DNA of 49,847 nucleotides from Gammaproteobacteria bacterium (GTDB lineage: Bacteria; Pseudomonadota; Gammaproteobacteria; SZUA-229). The DNA lies in the NCBI GenBank assembly GCA_026195895.1, contig JAPHRO010000054.1, positions 1 to 49,847 on the forward strand, in the 5' to 3' direction. Position 1 is the stretch's first letter; every line of letters starts with the position of its first letter. Below the pieces are notes generated by a model that worked only from the letters and a program-made list of their open reading frames with translations, was not told the origin of the DNA and did no database searches. Made by a program: the position numbers and the translations under genes. This document shows positions 18,206-28,441 of this stretch, piece by piece.

Positions 18206-19729
18206 ATGACAACAGCAGCGCCGCATTCAAAAATTCTCCTGGTTGAAGACGATACACAAATATTCAATGAAATCAAAAGTTTAATGTCCTTTCTGGGACA
18301 TGAAACGGCCTATGCATCAACGCTTGATGAATTAAAAGCCAATCTGAACCAGCATGATTTCACCGCCATTTTGCTGGGGAGGTTTCACGACCTGTCAGCA
18401 CAGAAACAGGCGGTGTCGGTGATTGACGAATATAAAGACCGCTACCAGGTTGTATTATTTAATCAGCCCGCTGAAAACTTTGAAAAATACCATTCACAAA
18501 ATCCCAGTGTCATCGCCCACCTTGACATGCCGTTGACACACCAGCCGGTGGTTGATGCGCTGGCCAGGGCAAAAGAATTCCACGATAAAACCCGTGAAGA
18601 AGGCAGCGCTGCCTGCCGTGAAATGCTCGATAACATTCCCAAGCTGGTGGGTCAAAGTGCCGCCATGCAATATGTCAGAACCATGATCGAACAGGTGGCC
18701 AGAACCGATGCCAGTGTGCTGATTCTGGGGGAGTCGGGAACCGGTAAGGAAGTAGTTGCGCGCAATGTGCATGCCTTATCTAATCGCTGCAAACACAGTT
18801 TTGTGCCGGTGAACTGTGGTGCGATTCCCGGTGATTTACTGGAAAGCGAACTGTTTGGCCATGAAAAAGGGGCGTTTACCGGCGCGATCAGTTCGCGTCA
18901 GGGGCGCTTTGAACTGGCAGAAGAGGGTACGCTGTTTCTCGACGAAATTGGTGATATGAGTTTGCCGATGCAGGTGAAATTATTGCGCGTACTACAGGAG
19001 CGTACTTTTGAACGGGTGGGCAGTAATAAAAGTATTAATGCCGATGTGCGTATTCTGGCGGCCACCCACCGGAATCTTGAGCAGCAGATTGGTGACGGCA
19101 AGTTTCGAGAAGACCTGTTTTATCGGTTAAATGTATTTCCCATTGAATTGCCCGCGCTACGCGAGCGGCTGGATGATGTGCCTTATCTGCTGCAGAATCA
19201 AATTGAAAAACTGGAGCGGGAAAAACGCGGCAGTGTTCGGTTAACGGCTGCGGCAACCGAAGCCTTATGCCAGTATCGCTGGCCCGGCAATGTCCGCGAG
19301 CTGGCGAATCTGGTCGAGCGGCTGACGATTCTGTTCCCCGGTGGTGTGGTGGATATTAAAAATCTGCCGCCGAAGTATTTGCCGGCAACGGTAAAAGGCA
19401 GCAAGGCAGCCTTTAACCCCTCGTTAATGTTTGGCAATTGTGATGAAGACGACGAGGACGAGGAAATTATCGCGGCACAGCCTTCTGTCGCCACTGCCGC
19501 AGCGACCGAATCGCCTTTACCCATGGTTGCTGTGACAGAATCAGCGACTGAGCTGGAAATCACAGCGGATGGTCTGAATTTAAAAGAGCATCTGGCGCAA
19601 ATGGAAATAAAATTAATCAAACAGGCACTGGATAATACCGATGGAGTGGTTGCCCATGCCGCCAAATTACTTCAAATGCGTCGTACGACCCTGGTTGAAA
19701 AACTCAAAAAATACGGCATCAATAATTAG
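18206..19729 (+). CDS. fleQ: Sigma-54-dependent flagellar master regulator FleQ
   Basis: FleQ sits at the top of the polar flagellar cascade. The 507 residues comprise a FleQ-type N-terminal receiver-like domain (about 8-125) in which the phosphoacceptor position reads AILLGRF, so no Asp is available, as in Pseudomonas FleQ. An AAA+ domain follows (about 145-385) with Walker A GESGTGKE, the sigma-54 contact loop GAFTGA and Walker [13 protein letters not shown]-terminal Fis-type helix-turn-helix ends in [20 protein letters not shown]. The c-di-GMP contact motif LFRS before LVG in Pseudomonas is NIPK here, while KEVVARN after Walker A is kept. An acidic run (DEDDEDEE) lies near residue 415. Confidence 0.95.
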   Translation: MTTAAPHSKILLVEDDTQIFNEIKSLMSFLGHETAYASTLDELKANLNQHDFTAILLGRFHDLSAQKQAVSVIDEYKDRYQVVLFNQPAENFEKYHSQNPSVIAHLDMPLTHQPVVDALARAKEFHDKTREEGSAACREMLDNIPKLVGQSAAMQYVRTMIEQVARTDASVLILGESGTGKEVVARNVHALSNRCKHSFVPVNCGAIPGDLLESELFGHEKGAFTGAISSRQGRFELAEEGTLFLDEIGDMSLPMQVKLLRVLQERTFERVGSNKSINADVRILAATHRNLEQQIGDGKFREDLFYRLNVFPIELPALRERLDDVPYLLQNQIEKLEREKRGSVRLTAAATEALCQYRWPGNVRELANLVERLTILFPGGVVDIKNLPPKYLPATVKGSKAAFNPSLMFGNCDEDDEDEEIIAAQPSVATAAATESPLPMVAVTESATELEITADGLNLKEHLAQMEIKLIKQALDNTDGVVAHAAKLLQMRRTTLVEKLKKYGINN

Positions 19730-19827
19730 CAGCCGGTACTCTTTCCTGTCGTGAAAAATAAGCCATAAATTTGACTTTGATCGATTGCGTAATCTATAAG
19801 TGATTGAAAATATTGAGTATTTAAATC

Positions 19828-19843
19828 TGGCACATTAAATGCT
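19828..19843 (+). promoter_or_regulatory. Sigma-54 promoter for fleSR
   Basis: TGGCACATTAAATGCT has GG at 19829-19830 and GC at 19841-19842 with 10 bases between. TGGCAC is the full -24 consensus. It lies 40 nt upstream of fleS, matching the known FleQ/sigma-54 dependence of fleSR. Confidence 0.87.
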
Positions 19844-19882
19844 CGAGTCTTTGTAACATCAATCAGGTGACACAAAGACGTC

Positions 19883-21139
19883 ATGAGCCAAAACGCCCGC
19901 TTCCAGCAACAGTCAGTCGTTATTCAGGATCAGCAGAGCCTGGTCAACGCATTCGAGCGCTTCAGTCAATTGTCTGAACAGTTACAGAAATCCTACCAGG
20001 ATCTCGATCGGCGTTCGGCAGAACTGACCGCAGAACTGGCCAGCTCGCGTAATGAGCGCAGCAATCAACTGGCCGAAAAAGAGCAGCTGGCGGATCGTCT
20101 GGCAAAACTGCTCACCGCATTGCCGGCAGGTGTGGTGGTGGTTGACGAGCATGATCGTATTCATACCAGCAATGAAGCAGCAGAAGCTTTTTTTGAAATG
20201 AGTCTGCAGGGCAGGCGCTGGAATCACATATTGCAAACCAGTATAGAGTCCATGGATGCTGAAGATGTGGTGCTAAAAAATGGCCGAATACTCAGTATTA
20301 GCAAGCAGGCGCTGGATGATGCAGGCGAAATTATTTTAATGAATGATGTGAGTAATACTCGCCTGTTGCAAAATCTGGCTTCCCGGCAGAATCGCCTGGC
20401 ATCCATGGGACAAATGGCCGCCGGGCTGGCCCATCAATTGCGAACACCATTATCTTCCGCCGTTCTTTATGCGTCTCAGCTAGATAAGCTGGATATTCAC
20501 CCCGGACAACAGCAAAAAGCAGTCGAAAAAATTCGTACCAGTTTGCGTTATTTAGAAAAATTGATAAATGACATGCTGATGTATGCAAAAGGCGGTGAGT
20601 TCAATGATGTTTCTTTTAGTTTAAATAAACTGCTGGTCACCTTTAATGCGCGTATTGAATCCCGCTTACAAATGAGTAATACACAATTAAAAATTATTTC
20701 TTCCATGGACGAAATAATTTTAAAAGGCAGTAACGATGCGCTGGTCAGCGTGTTATGCAATCTGGCAGAAAATGCCATAGAAGCCTGCCATGCAGAAGAT
20801 AGTGACAAACAATGTCTGATAGAGCTGGAAGTGTATCAGCAAATGGATCATCTCATTCTGGCGATGCGGGACAATGGACCGGGACTGACAGCCGAACAGC
20901 AAAAACATATTTTTGAACCTTTCTACTCGGAACGCACCGGCGGCACAGGTCTGGGGCTGGCGGTAGCCCAATCAATTGTGCAGGCCCATCATGGTGATTT
21001 ACTGGTTCGTTCCAGTTTAGAGCGTGGCAGTAGCTTTTATTTATGTTTGCCTTTGAATAACGGCGAGCAATTTCTTCCCAGCGGACAAATGACAACGCCT
21101 TTAAACATGGCTGGGCAGAAAAGCGGAGAAATTAAATGA
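19883..21139 (+). CDS. fleS: Flagellar sensor histidine kinase FleS/FlrB
   Basis: FleS is the cytoplasmic kinase that phosphorylates FleR for middle flagellar genes. The 418 residues show an N-terminal coiled coil (about 15-75), a PAS-like domain (LTALPAGVVVVDEHDRIHTS, residues 78-155), a HisKA domain with phosphorylation site His184 in GLAHQLRTPLSS, and a HATPase domain with the N box NLAENAIEAC, DNGPGL and GGTGLGLAVAQSIVQ. No membrane segment is seen. The stop overlaps the fleR start by 4 nt. A possible AGGTGA ribosome binding site is rather far (12 nt) from the ATG. Confidence 0.94.
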   Translation: MSQNARFQQQSVVIQDQQSLVNAFERFSQLSEQLQKSYQDLDRRSAELTAELASSRNERSNQLAEKEQLADRLAKLLTALPAGVVVVDEHDRIHTSNEAAEAFFEMSLQGRRWNHILQTSIESMDAEDVVLKNGRILSISKQALDDAGEIILMNDVSNTRLLQNLASRQNRLASMGQMAAGLAHQLRTPLSSAVLYASQLDKLDIHPGQQQKAVEKIRTSLRYLEKLINDMLMYAKGGEFNDVSFSLNKLLVTFNARIESRLQMSNTQLKIISSMDEIILKGSNDALVSVLCNLAENAIEACHAEDSDKQCLIELEVYQQMDHLILAMRDNGPGLTAEQQKHIFEPFYSERTGGTGLGLAVAQSIVQAHHGDLLVRSSLERGSSFYLCLPLNNGEQFLPSGQMTTPLNMAGQKSGEIK

Positions 21140-22479
21140 GTCATACCGATGTATTAATCGTTGAAGATGATATTAATTTGCGCGAAGCCTTGAGCGACAC
21201 CCTGCAATTTTCTGGCTATTCCATATCCGTTGCCCAGCATGGTCAGGAGGCACTAACAAAATTAAATGATCAGGCCTTTCGAATGATCGTGACGGATGTG
21301 CAGATGCAACCGATGGATGGCATGGATCTGTTAAACAGTATTCGTCAACAGGATCAGGAAACCCCGGTTGTTGTGATGACGGCTTATGGCACTATCGAAA
21401 AAGCAGTCGATGCGATGCGTATGGGCGCTTCGGATTATCTGGTCAAACCCTTTGAAGCGGATGATTTTCTGGCGGTTGTTAAACGTTTGTTGCCAAACAA
21501 TGAGCATAAACGCCACGAACAGGATGACCTGGTAGCAACAGATGAAAAAATGCAGTCACTAAAATTGCTGGCTGCACGCGTTGCGCAAAGTGAAGCGACG
21601 GTGCTTCTGTGTGGCGAGAGTGGCGTTGGTAAAGAGATTTTTTCACAGTATGTTCATGATCAGTCAAAGCGTTCGCAGGGGCCGTTTGTCGCGATTAATT
21701 GTGCGGCGATTCCGGAAAATATGCTGGAATCTGTTTTATTCGGTTATGAAAAAGGCGCTTTCACTGGCGCCTATCAGGCACATGCCGGAAAATTTGAGCA
21801 GGCCCAGGGCGGCACCTTGTTGCTGGACGAAATTTCAGAAATGGATGCGGCACTGCAGGCTAAATTACTGCGTGTATTACAGGAAAAAGAAGTGGAACGC
21901 CTCGGTGGTCGAAAAACAATTCCACTGGATGTACGGGTGCTGGCGACAACCAATCGTAACCTGCGAGATGAGGTTTCAGCAGGGCGTTTTCGAGAAGATC
22001 TATTTTATCGACTCAGTGTCTTTCCTATCCAGATTCCTCCATTAAGAGAGCGTATCGGCGATATTATTCCCATTGCAGAGCGACTGTTAAATAAACATAA
22101 CCCGGGGAGTAACAATACGCTTACCTTAATGCCAGACGCACAACAGAAACTGGTGAGCTATCAATGGATGGGGAATGTGCGTGAACTGGATAATGTCATT
22201 CAGCGTGCATTGATATTAAAAACGTCCAATGAAATTCATGCAGAGCATATTCATTTTGAATCCGCTGAATATATGTCACTGGATGACAATGAAAAAATAC
22301 AGGTAGAACCGGACTCGGTACTGGTGAGTGATTTAAAAGACAGGGAACAGCAACTGATCCTTGAAGCACTCAAAGCAGGCAATGGTAGTCGTAAATATGC
22401 GGCAGAACGCTTAGGCATAAGCCCAAGAACATTACGTTATAAACTGGCGCGCATGCGCGATGCTGGAATTACGGTATAG
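21136..22479 (+). CDS. fleR: Sigma-54-dependent response regulator FleR/FlrC
   Basis: FleR activates sigma-54 promoters of hook, basal body and other middle genes when phosphorylated by FleS. The 447 residues include a true receiver domain with Asp54 in [12 protein letters not shown] and Lys in YLVKPFE. The AAA+ domain has Walker [17 protein letters not shown] and [13 protein letters not shown]-terminal Fis-type helix-turn-helix follows ([20 protein letters not shown]). It overlaps fleS by 4 nt (ATGA), and fliE begins 10 nt after its stop, so fliE is either read through or has a promoter inside fleR that I could not see. Confidence 0.95.
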   Translation: MSHTDVLIVEDDINLREALSDTLQFSGYSISVAQHGQEALTKLNDQAFRMIVTDVQMQPMDGMDLLNSIRQQDQETPVVVMTAYGTIEKAVDAMRMGASDYLVKPFEADDFLAVVKRLLPNNEHKRHEQDDLVATDEKMQSLKLLAARVAQSEATVLLCGESGVGKEIFSQYVHDQSKRSQGPFVAINCAAIPENMLESVLFGYEKGAFTGAYQAHAGKFEQAQGGTLLLDEISEMDAALQAKLLRVLQEKEVERLGGRKTIPLDVRVLATTNRNLRDEVSAGRFREDLFYRLSVFPIQIPPLRERIGDIIPIAERLLNKHNPGSNNTLTLMPDAQQKLVSYQWMGNVRELDNVIQRALILKTSNEIHAEHIHFESAEYMSLDDNEKIQVEPDSVLVSDLKDREQQLILEALKAGNGSRKYAAERLGISPRTLRYKLARMRDAGITV

Positions 22480-22489
22480 AGGTGACATG

Positions 22490-22819
22490 ATGAGTGACAT
22501 GAATGTGCAACAGTTACTGGCTCAAATGCGAGTCATGGAATCGCAGGCTAAAGCGCAACCTATGGGTGTTGGCGGGTTGGAAACATCAACGCAGAAAGTG
22601 GATTTTTCTACAGCGTTACAAAATTCTATTGATGCAGTTAATGAAACCAGTCAGCACGCAAGCAAACTGGCTGCGGCATTTGAGAAAGGAGATCCCAATG
22701 TCAGCATGGCGCAAATGATGATTGCGATGGAAAAATCCAGCGTGTCATTTCAGGCGATGACCCAGGTGAGAAATCGATTATTATCCGCTTACCAGGATAT
22801 TATGAATATGCCGGTGTAG
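22490..22819 (+). CDS. fliE: Flagellar hook-basal body protein FliE
   Basis: FliE links the MS ring to the rod and opens the export gate. The product is 109 residues, the normal size, and starts MSDMNVQQLLAQ. The C-terminal half has the conserved pattern FEKGDPNVSMAQMMIAMEKS and SVSFQAMTQVRNRLLSAYQD, ending IMNMPV. I chose the ATG at 22490 because GAGGTG at 22479-22484 is well spaced; ATG 22487 is only 2 nt from it. Unusually, fliF is not next: a small gene intervenes. Confidence 0.94.
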   Translation: MSDMNVQQLLAQMRVMESQAKAQPMGVGGLETSTQKVDFSTALQNSIDAVNETSQHASKLAAAFEKGDPNVSMAQMMIAMEKSSVSFQAMTQVRNRLLSAYQDIMNMPV

Positions 22820-22858
22820 TAAAAAAATAAAACCAGCTAAAAAATGGTGAGACTAAAA

Positions 22859-23203
22859 ATGACCCTAAAAGACAGTTTTCTAGAAGCAGTTGCTGCAGGT
22901 AAACTCGGTGTTACAGATGATTTTGGTACGGTGGTTACTTTGCAGGAATTTAAGCGTTATTTTAAAAATATTGAAACCGGTTACATCACATCGTTTATGC
23001 CGGCTTCGGTAATTGAAACCGGTCAGTACAGTGCGACCCATACCCGGTTTCTGTTTCGAATTAAAAAAGGTGTTTATCGAGTGCATCCTGAGGCAATCGA
23101 AGAATATTGTTTAAAGCACGACAAGTTAAATAATCATACGGCAGTTTATTCTGCTACCGAAAAACAGATAAAAAGTTTTAGATTAAATGGTTCGCTAATG
23201 TGA
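22859..23203 (+). CDS. Unrecognised small protein between fliE and fliF
   Basis: I do not recognise this 114-residue protein. It has no signal peptide, membrane helix or cysteine-rich motif apart from one Cys. The N-terminal part is helical (LKDSFLEAVAAGKLGVTDDF). The middle reads THTRFLFRIKKGVYRVHPEA, a pattern that resembles the beta-wing of small winged-helix domains with a Gly-Val-Tyr turn (such as HARE-HTH or AbiEi N-termini). That likeness is inference from a short stretch. The start at 22859 has GGTGAG 7 nt ahead; an alternative ATG at 22844 has none. It is in the same direction and apparently the same operon as fliE and fliF, which suggests a flagellar or regulatory role, not shown by the sequence. 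Confidence 0.75.
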   Translation: MTLKDSFLEAVAAGKLGVTDDFGTVVTLQEFKRYFKNIETGYITSFMPASVIETGQYSATHTRFLFRIKKGVYRVHPEAIEEYCLKHDKLNNHTAVYSATEKQIKSFRLNGSLM

Positions 23204-23246
23204 TTGCAGGTTAAACAGCAAACCGAAAAATTATAGAGGTTGAGTA

Positions 23247-24854
23247 ATGGCTGAAGCAGCAGTACCGGTGAGTAGTTCGATGCCCTTTTCCAAACTATTA
23301 AGTTTTATAGTAGGACTTGCGGTTAGCATCGCTATAGGCGTTGGTGTTTTTTACTGGGCGGCGGCACCCAGTTATGATGCTTTATATAATGGACTGGAAC
23401 CACGTGATGCCAGTGAAGTGGTAGCTGCATTACAGGGTGCTGCTATTTCCTATAAATTAGATGGGGCTACCGGCACGGTTCTGGTCGAGTCGGGCCGGGT
23501 ACATGAAGCACGGCTTAAACTCGCGGCCCAGGGCTTGCCCAAGGGTACCTCGATCGGCATCGAAATGTTGTCGGAAGAACAGAGTTTTGGCACTTCGCAA
23601 TTTGTCGAAAGTGCGCGCTATCATCATGCCATGGAAACGGAGCTGGCAAGAACTATCAGCACCATGCGCAATGTCAAATCGGCACGGGTGCATCTGGCGA
23701 TTCCAAAAAAATCTGTATTTGTACGCAAACAGGAAACATCAAGCGCCTCGGTTGCAATTAATCTATATGGCGGACGCACTATTGATCAGGGGCAGGTCAA
23801 TGCAATCGTGCATTTAGTGGCATCCAGTGTGTCTAATTTGTCACCCTCAAATATTACTGTGGTGGATCAAACAGGCCGGCTGTTATCTTCCGGTGATTTA
23901 TCCAGCAATGTTGCCCTGACGGCGAAACAATATGATTACACGCGCCAGGTGGAAATGGATTACGCACGTCGCATCGAGCATTTGCTTGAACCTATCATTG
24001 GTGTTGGCAAGGTGCGCGCCACGGTCAATGCAGAAATCGATTTTACCCAGGAAGAAAGTACTGAAGAAATATTTAATCCTGAACGAACCGCAGTACGCAG
24101 TGAACAGTCCAGTGAGACAGCTACCTTCGATCAGGCGCAGGGTGCCGGCGTACCCGGTGCGCTGGCTAATCAGCCGCCAGAGGGCGGTGTACTGGTTGAA
24201 GGTGCCGGTGCGCTAGATGCACCGGGTGCAGCAGGCACGCCTTTAAACAGTAGCAAAAAAGCCGTTCGGAATTATGAGCTGGATCGTACTATTCGACACA
24301 AACGCCAGAGCGTGGGATTAATTAAGCGTTTAACTGTGGCGGTACTGGTCGATGATCATGTCAAAGGTACTGGCGGTAATGCCGAACGTACGCCACTGAC
24401 CGATGAAGAAATTGCCCGCATCAATACACTGGTGCAGCAGACTATCGGTTTTGATCAGCAGCGCGGTGATCTGGTGAATGTCATTAACGCATCGTTTACG
24501 CCAGTGGAAGCTGCAGAAGCATTGCCGGAGCCATCGCTGCTGGATAACCCGCTGCTGAAGAATATCACCAAGCAGGTTCTGGCTGGTATTATAATATTGA
24601 TACTACTATTTAAAGTGGTAATTCCAACCTTTAGGAATCTGTCAGAATATACGCCACCCGCACCCGTGCTGCCATCACCAGAAGGAGGTGGCGAAGCTGG
24701 CGGCGAGGGTGAAATGGCTCGACTCGAGCACAAGCAGGGACTGGCGTTACCTTCTGATCATGATGAAAAAGTGGAATTTGCCAAGGCGATGGTAGGGCAG
24801 GATCCAGGTAAAGTAGCCAATGTAGTTAAAGGCTGGATTGGCAATGAATCATAG
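23247..24854 (+). CDS. fliF: Flagellar MS-ring protein FliF
   Basis: FliF forms the MS ring in the inner membrane, the first assembled part of the basal body. The 535 residues show two membrane helices (about residues 18-42 and 450-468, the latter QVLAGIIILILLFKVVIPTF). Between them lies the YscJ/FliF periplasmic domain (LYNGLEPRDASEVVAALQGA, then EEQSFGTSQFVESARYHHAM) and the FliF-specific C-terminal part. The cytoplasmic C-terminus (HDEKVEFAKAMVGQDPGKVA with NVVKGWIGNES) is the FliG-binding tail. The start follows AGAGGTTGAGTA. fliG begins 19 nt after the stop. Confidence 0.96.
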   Translation: MAEAAVPVSSSMPFSKLLSFIVGLAVSIAIGVGVFYWAAAPSYDALYNGLEPRDASEVVAALQGAAISYKLDGATGTVLVESGRVHEARLKLAAQGLPKGTSIGIEMLSEEQSFGTSQFVESARYHHAMETELARTISTMRNVKSARVHLAIPKKSVFVRKQETSSASVAINLYGGRTIDQGQVNAIVHLVASSVSNLSPSNITVVDQTGRLLSSGDLSSNVALTAKQYDYTRQVEMDYARRIEHLLEPIIGVGKVRATVNAEIDFTQEESTEEIFNPERTAVRSEQSSETATFDQAQGAGVPGALANQPPEGGVLVEGAGALDAPGAAGTPLNSSKKAVRNYELDRTIRHKRQSVGLIKRLTVAVLVDDHVKGTGGNAERTPLTDEEIARINTLVQQTIGFDQQRGDLVNVINASFTPVEAAEALPEPSLLDNPLLKNITKQVLAGIIILILLFKVVIPTFRNLSEYTPPAPVLPSPEGGGEAGGEGEMARLEHKQGLALPSDHDEKVEFAKAMVGQDPGKVANVVKGWIGNES

Positions 24855-24873
24855 GCGTTGTTTAGGTTAAGTT

Positions 24874-25887
24874 ATGGCGGAGAATCTTCCTGCAAATTCC
24901 ATGAACGGTGTAGAACGGGCGGCTGTTTTATTAATGGCCATGGGTTCAGAAAACGCCGCTGAAGTACTCAAGTTACTGAACCCGAAAGAAGTTCAGGCAC
25001 TGGGTGTGGCCATGTCCAAATTACAAAGTGTGAACAAGGTGACCATGGAAGGGGTGATGGATGAGTTCATTGGCGAAGTCAGCAACCAGACCGGTGTCGG
25101 CATCGGCTCGGAAGATTATATTCGTACCATGATGGTCAATGCGTTGGGCGAAGACAAAGCCAATAACATGATCGACCGCATTTTACTGGGTAGTGGCAAT
25201 AAGGGTCTGGAAGCCCTGAAATGGATGGACCCACGTTCAGTGGCTGAAGTTATCCGGCTGGAACATCCGCAGATTATTGCCATTGTGCTGTCTTATCTCG
25301 ATCCTGATCAGTCGGCGGAAGTTTTGAAAATGCTGCCGGAACGGGCGCGTGCCGATATTATGATGCGCGTCGCCTCTCTTGAAGGCATACCGCCGTCTGC
25401 GTTACAGGAACTGGATGGCATCATGGAAAAACAGTTCTCCGGCCAGCAAAATGTTAGTCAGTCAACCATGGGTGGATTCAAGACGGCAGCGAATATTCTT
25501 AACTTTATGGAAGCGTCTATTGAAGGCGCTATTATGGACACCATCAATGAGCATGATCAGGAAATGGGTGATAGCATATCGGAACTGATGTTTGTATTCG
25601 AAAACCTGAATGATGTGGATGATCGCGGTATTCAGGCGCTATTGCGTGAAATTTCATCGGATACCCTGACCCTGGCGCTGAAAGGTGCCGACGAAGGGAT
25701 CAAGGAAAAAATCCTCAAGAATATGTCCAAACGTGCGGCAGAAATGCTGCGTGAAGACATGGAGGCCCGTGGCCCAGTGCGTCTGAGTGAAGTCGAGGCG
25801 GCACAGAAAGAAATTCTAACTACAGCACGTCGTCTGGCGGAAGAAGGCGATATTGTCCTCGGCGGCGGAGGCGAAGAATTTGTCTAA
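24874..25887 (+). CDS. fliG: Flagellar motor switch protein FliG
   Basis: FliG is the rotor part that receives torque from the stator and switches direction. The 337 residues match. Conserved features are the N-terminal NGVERAAVLLMAMGSENAAE, the middle EHPQIIAIVLSYLDPDQSAE with PERARADIMMRVASLEGIPP, and the C-terminal torque helix region MFVFENLNDVDDRGIQALLR with ALKGADEGIKEKILKNMSKR containing the charged residues used in torque generation. The stop overlaps the start of fliH by 8 nt. The ribosome binding site is AGGTTAAG. Confidence 0.97.
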   Translation: MAENLPANSMNGVERAAVLLMAMGSENAAEVLKLLNPKEVQALGVAMSKLQSVNKVTMEGVMDEFIGEVSNQTGVGIGSEDYIRTMMVNALGEDKANNMIDRILLGSGNKGLEALKWMDPRSVAEVIRLEHPQIIAIVLSYLDPDQSAEVLKMLPERARADIMMRVASLEGIPPSALQELDGIMEKQFSGQQNVSQSTMGGFKTAANILNFMEASIEGAIMDTINEHDQEMGDSISELMFVFENLNDVDDRGIQALLREISSDTLTLALKGADEGIKEKILKNMSKRAAEMLREDMEARGPVRLSEVEAAQKEILTTARRLAEEGDIVLGGGGEEFV

Positions 25888-26524
25888 GATCTTCAATGTA
25901 GATGAAGATGAAATTAAGCATTGGGTGTTGCCCGAGGTACAGGGCAATATTGTCGGTCTTAAAAAACAGCTTAAATACCAGACGGTTGAAGATATCGAGG
26001 CTTTGCAAAAGCAGGCCTACGAAGAAGCGCGCCAGCAGGGTTATCAGGCAGGGAAACAGGAAGGTCTGCTGGAAATGCAGGCAAAAGCCCAGCAGTTACA
26101 GAACCTGATTACATTTTTAGAACATCCTCTGGAAAATCTCGACGAAGACGTTGAAAAACAGCTAACCGAGCTGGCTTTTACCGTCGCCCGGCTGTTACTG
26201 AAAAAGGAATGTTGTACCGATATCGATCACGTACAGGCGGTGATTCACGAAGCGCTGGAATTTCTACCCATGACATCACGCAATGTGCGGGTGCGCCTCA
26301 ATCGGGCCGATGTTCAGTTGCTGCAGCAGGGTGGCGTCGATACCAGTGCCCAGGACTGGGTCTGCGTGGAAGATAATACAGTCACTCAGGGTGGCTGTCT
26401 GGTGGAATCGGATCAGTCTCACATCGACGCCAGTGTGGAAACCCGAATTGCCCAACTGGTGGATCAGTTGACTGAACATCGTCCCCATTACGATGAAGAT
26501 AACGATCATGCACCAGAACCGTAA
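25880..26524 (+). CDS. fliH: Flagellar export ATPase regulator FliH
   Basis: FliH dimerises, binds the FliI ATPase and docks it at the export gate. The product from TTG 25880 has 214 residues. It shows a Gln/Glu-rich helix with the family's A/GxxxG-type repeats ([20 protein letters not shown], about residues 42-61) and the C-terminal FliI-binding domain ([13 protein letters not shown], then [20 protein letters not shown]). I chose TTG at 25880 because GGAGG at 25867-25871 lies 8 nt upstream; an earlier TTG at 25853 has no such site. Stop codon overlap with fliI indicates coupling. Confidence 0.9.
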   Translation: MSKIFNVDEDEIKHWVLPEVQGNIVGLKKQLKYQTVEDIEALQKQAYEEARQQGYQAGKQEGLLEMQAKAQQLQNLITFLEHPLENLDEDVEKQLTELAFTVARLLLKKECCTDIDHVQAVIHEALEFLPMTSRNVRVRLNRADVQLLQQGGVDTSAQDWVCVEDNTVTQGGCLVESDQSHIDASVETRIAQLVDQLTEHRPHYDEDNDHAPEP

Positions 26525-27878
26525 CAGTCGCTGGTCCCGCGCGCTGTTACAGAAGCAGCAGCATTTACAAAATCCCGAACCGGTGGTCGAAGGTCGGCTG
26601 ACGCGCATGGTCGGATTGACCCTGGAAGCAGTTGGTTGCCAGGCCGCTGTCGGCACCAGTTGCGATATCGTGGCACCGGGTAATCATCATATTGAAGCGG
26701 AAGTGGTTGGCTTTTCCGGCGACAAAACCTATCTCATGGCCATGGGCGATAGCCGCGGTCTGGTGCCCGACGCCCGGGTGATTCCGGTCGGGCATTCCAG
26801 CGAAGTAAAAATATCCGAAGCCTTTCTGGGGCGGGTGATTGATGGCCGTGGCAGGCCGCTGGATGGTAAGGGCCCGCTGGTCGCCGAGACGGCCATGCCA
26901 CTGGCGGGTATACCGGTGAACCCGCTCAATCGACAACCCATTACAGAGCCGCTGGATGTCGGGGTGCGGGCCATCAATTCCATGCTCACCGTTGGTCGTG
27001 GCCAGCGCATGGGACTATTTGCCGGCACCGGCGTGGGCAAAAGTATTTTACTCGGCATGATGACCCGGTTTACCGATGCCGATGTGACCGTGGTCGGGCT
27101 GATCGGTGAGCGTGGTCGTGAAGTCAAAGAATTTGTGCAGGATATTCTCGGCCCCGAAGGCTTAAAGCGCGCCGTTGTGGTTGCCGCGCCGGCAGATGCC
27201 TCACCCCTGGTGCGTATTCACGGCGCCATGCTGGCGACCAGCGTGGCCGAGTATTTTCGAGATCAGGGTAAAAAAGTGCTGCTGTTGATGGATTCCCTGT
27301 CCCGTTTTGCGCAGGCACAGCGGGAAATCGGTTTATCGATTTCTGAGCCACCAGCGACCAAGGGCTACCCACCCTCGGTGTTTGCCCGTATTCCACAACT
27401 GGTGGAACGTGCCGGTAATGGTAGTGTCGGCCAGGGCTCTATCACCGCCTTCTATACCGTGCTCACCGAGGGTGATGATGCCAATGACCCCATTGCCGAC
27501 GCTGCTCGTGGCATACTTGATGGTCATATTGTATTGTCACGACAACTTGCGGATATGGGCCATTATCCCGCCATTGATCTTGAGTCATCCGTCAGCCGTG
27601 TGATGCCGATGGTGGTGAGTCCGGATCATTTGCAGGCCACGCACCGTATCAAGCAGCTATACTCATTATATGAACAGAACCGTGACCTGATTAATGTGGG
27701 CGCCTATCAGCAGGGTAGTAATCCCGCGATTGACGAGGCCATTGCGATGCAGTCACAGATTGCCGGATTTATGCGGCAGGGAATCAACGAACCGGTTAAT
27801 CTGCAGATCAGTCAACAGCAGTTAACACAGCTTGCCGCAGCGAGAATGGAAACTGCTACGGTAAACGAAGCCGTTTAA
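26508..27878 (+). CDS. fliI: Flagellum-specific ATP synthase FliI
   Basis: FliI is the F1-like ATPase that energises and unfolds export substrates. About 456 residues, as expected. Visible motifs are [18 protein letters not shown], the Walker [16 protein letters not shown] (near residues 170-182), [14 protein letters not shown], Walker [21 protein letters not shown] and the [12 protein letters not shown] stretch. The start is uncertain: ATG 26508 and ATG 26493 are both in frame and both overlap fliH (by 17 and 32 nt), and neither has a strong ribosome binding site. fliJ follows closely. Confidence 0.95.
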   Translation: MHQNRNSRWSRALLQKQQHLQNPEPVVEGRLTRMVGLTLEAVGCQAAVGTSCDIVAPGNHHIEAEVVGFSGDKTYLMAMGDSRGLVPDARVIPVGHSSEVKISEAFLGRVIDGRGRPLDGKGPLVAETAMPLAGIPVNPLNRQPITEPLDVGVRAINSMLTVGRGQRMGLFAGTGVGKSILLGMMTRFTDADVTVVGLIGERGREVKEFVQDILGPEGLKRAVVVAAPADASPLVRIHGAMLATSVAEYFRDQGKKVLLLMDSLSRFAQAQREIGLSISEPPATKGYPPSVFARIPQLVERAGNGSVGQGSITAFYTVLTEGDDANDPIADAARGILDGHIVLSRQLADMGHYPAIDLESSVSRVMPMVVSPDHLQATHRIKQLYSLYEQNRDLINVGAYQQGSNPAIDEAIAMQSQIAGFMRQGINEPVNLQISQQQLTQLAAARMETATVNEAV

Positions 27879-27940
27879 TAGTTTTATAAGTGCTGGGCCA
27901 GCCTGGCCAAAGCCTGGAACTCGATACCAGAAATTTCACT

Positions 27941-28378
27941 ATGCGCTCAAAAAGAATGCAACCGGTTGCCCACCATGCCGAACGAATCGAGCAGGATGCC
28001 GTACGGTTTTTTATCGAGGCCCAGAAAGCATTGCAGGCAGCAGAGCAGCAGTTGCAGCAACTACTCTCTTATCGGGAAGAATATAGCCAGAAACTGGTCG
28101 TCGGGCAGTCCGGCAGATTGACCATTCAACGGTTGCGCGATTATCAGTTATTCGTTGATAAGCTGAGCAAGGCTATAGAGCAGGCTCGGATCGATATCAC
28201 GACCAGTCAACAGGTCTGTGAGCAGAAAAAAGTCGACTGGTTGAAATGCCGTTCTCGCAGTCAGGCACTGGGTATGGTGGTGGAAAAATACAAACTGGAA
28301 GAATTCAAAGCACAGGAAAAAGTGGAGCAGAAAGAGCAGGATGAACATGGCGCCAGAATTGTCAGTCGCAAGCCTTAA
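27941..28378 (+). CDS. fliJ: Flagellar export chaperone FliJ
   Basis: FliJ is the coiled-coil stalk that inserts into the FliI hexamer and links it to the export gate. From the ATG at 27941 the product has 145 residues, close to the family's ~147. It is helical throughout, with heptad-like stretches (AQKALQAAEQQLQQLLSYRE and LFVDKLSKAIEQARIDITTS) and a charged C-terminus (EKVEQKEQDEHGARIVSRKP). The frame is open upstream to 27890, but that extension does not look like FliJ. It follows fliI after 62 nt. Confidence 0.9.
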   Translation: MRSKRMQPVAHHAERIEQDAVRFFIEAQKALQAAEQQLQQLLSYREEYSQKLVVGQSGRLTIQRLRDYQLFVDKLSKAIEQARIDITTSQQVCEQKKVDWLKCRSRSQALGMVVEKYKLEEFKAQEKVEQKEQDEHGARIVSRKP

Positions 28379-28441
28379 TTTCCATATCAATACTCCAGAT
28401 AATTTCGTCAGCTCATGGTGTCAGCCTCATCATTCAATAAT

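Noticed and set aside
22300-22489. Sigma-54 promoter for fliE inside the end of fleR
   Set aside because: TGGCGC occurs near 22446 but no GC falls exactly 10 bases after a GG.
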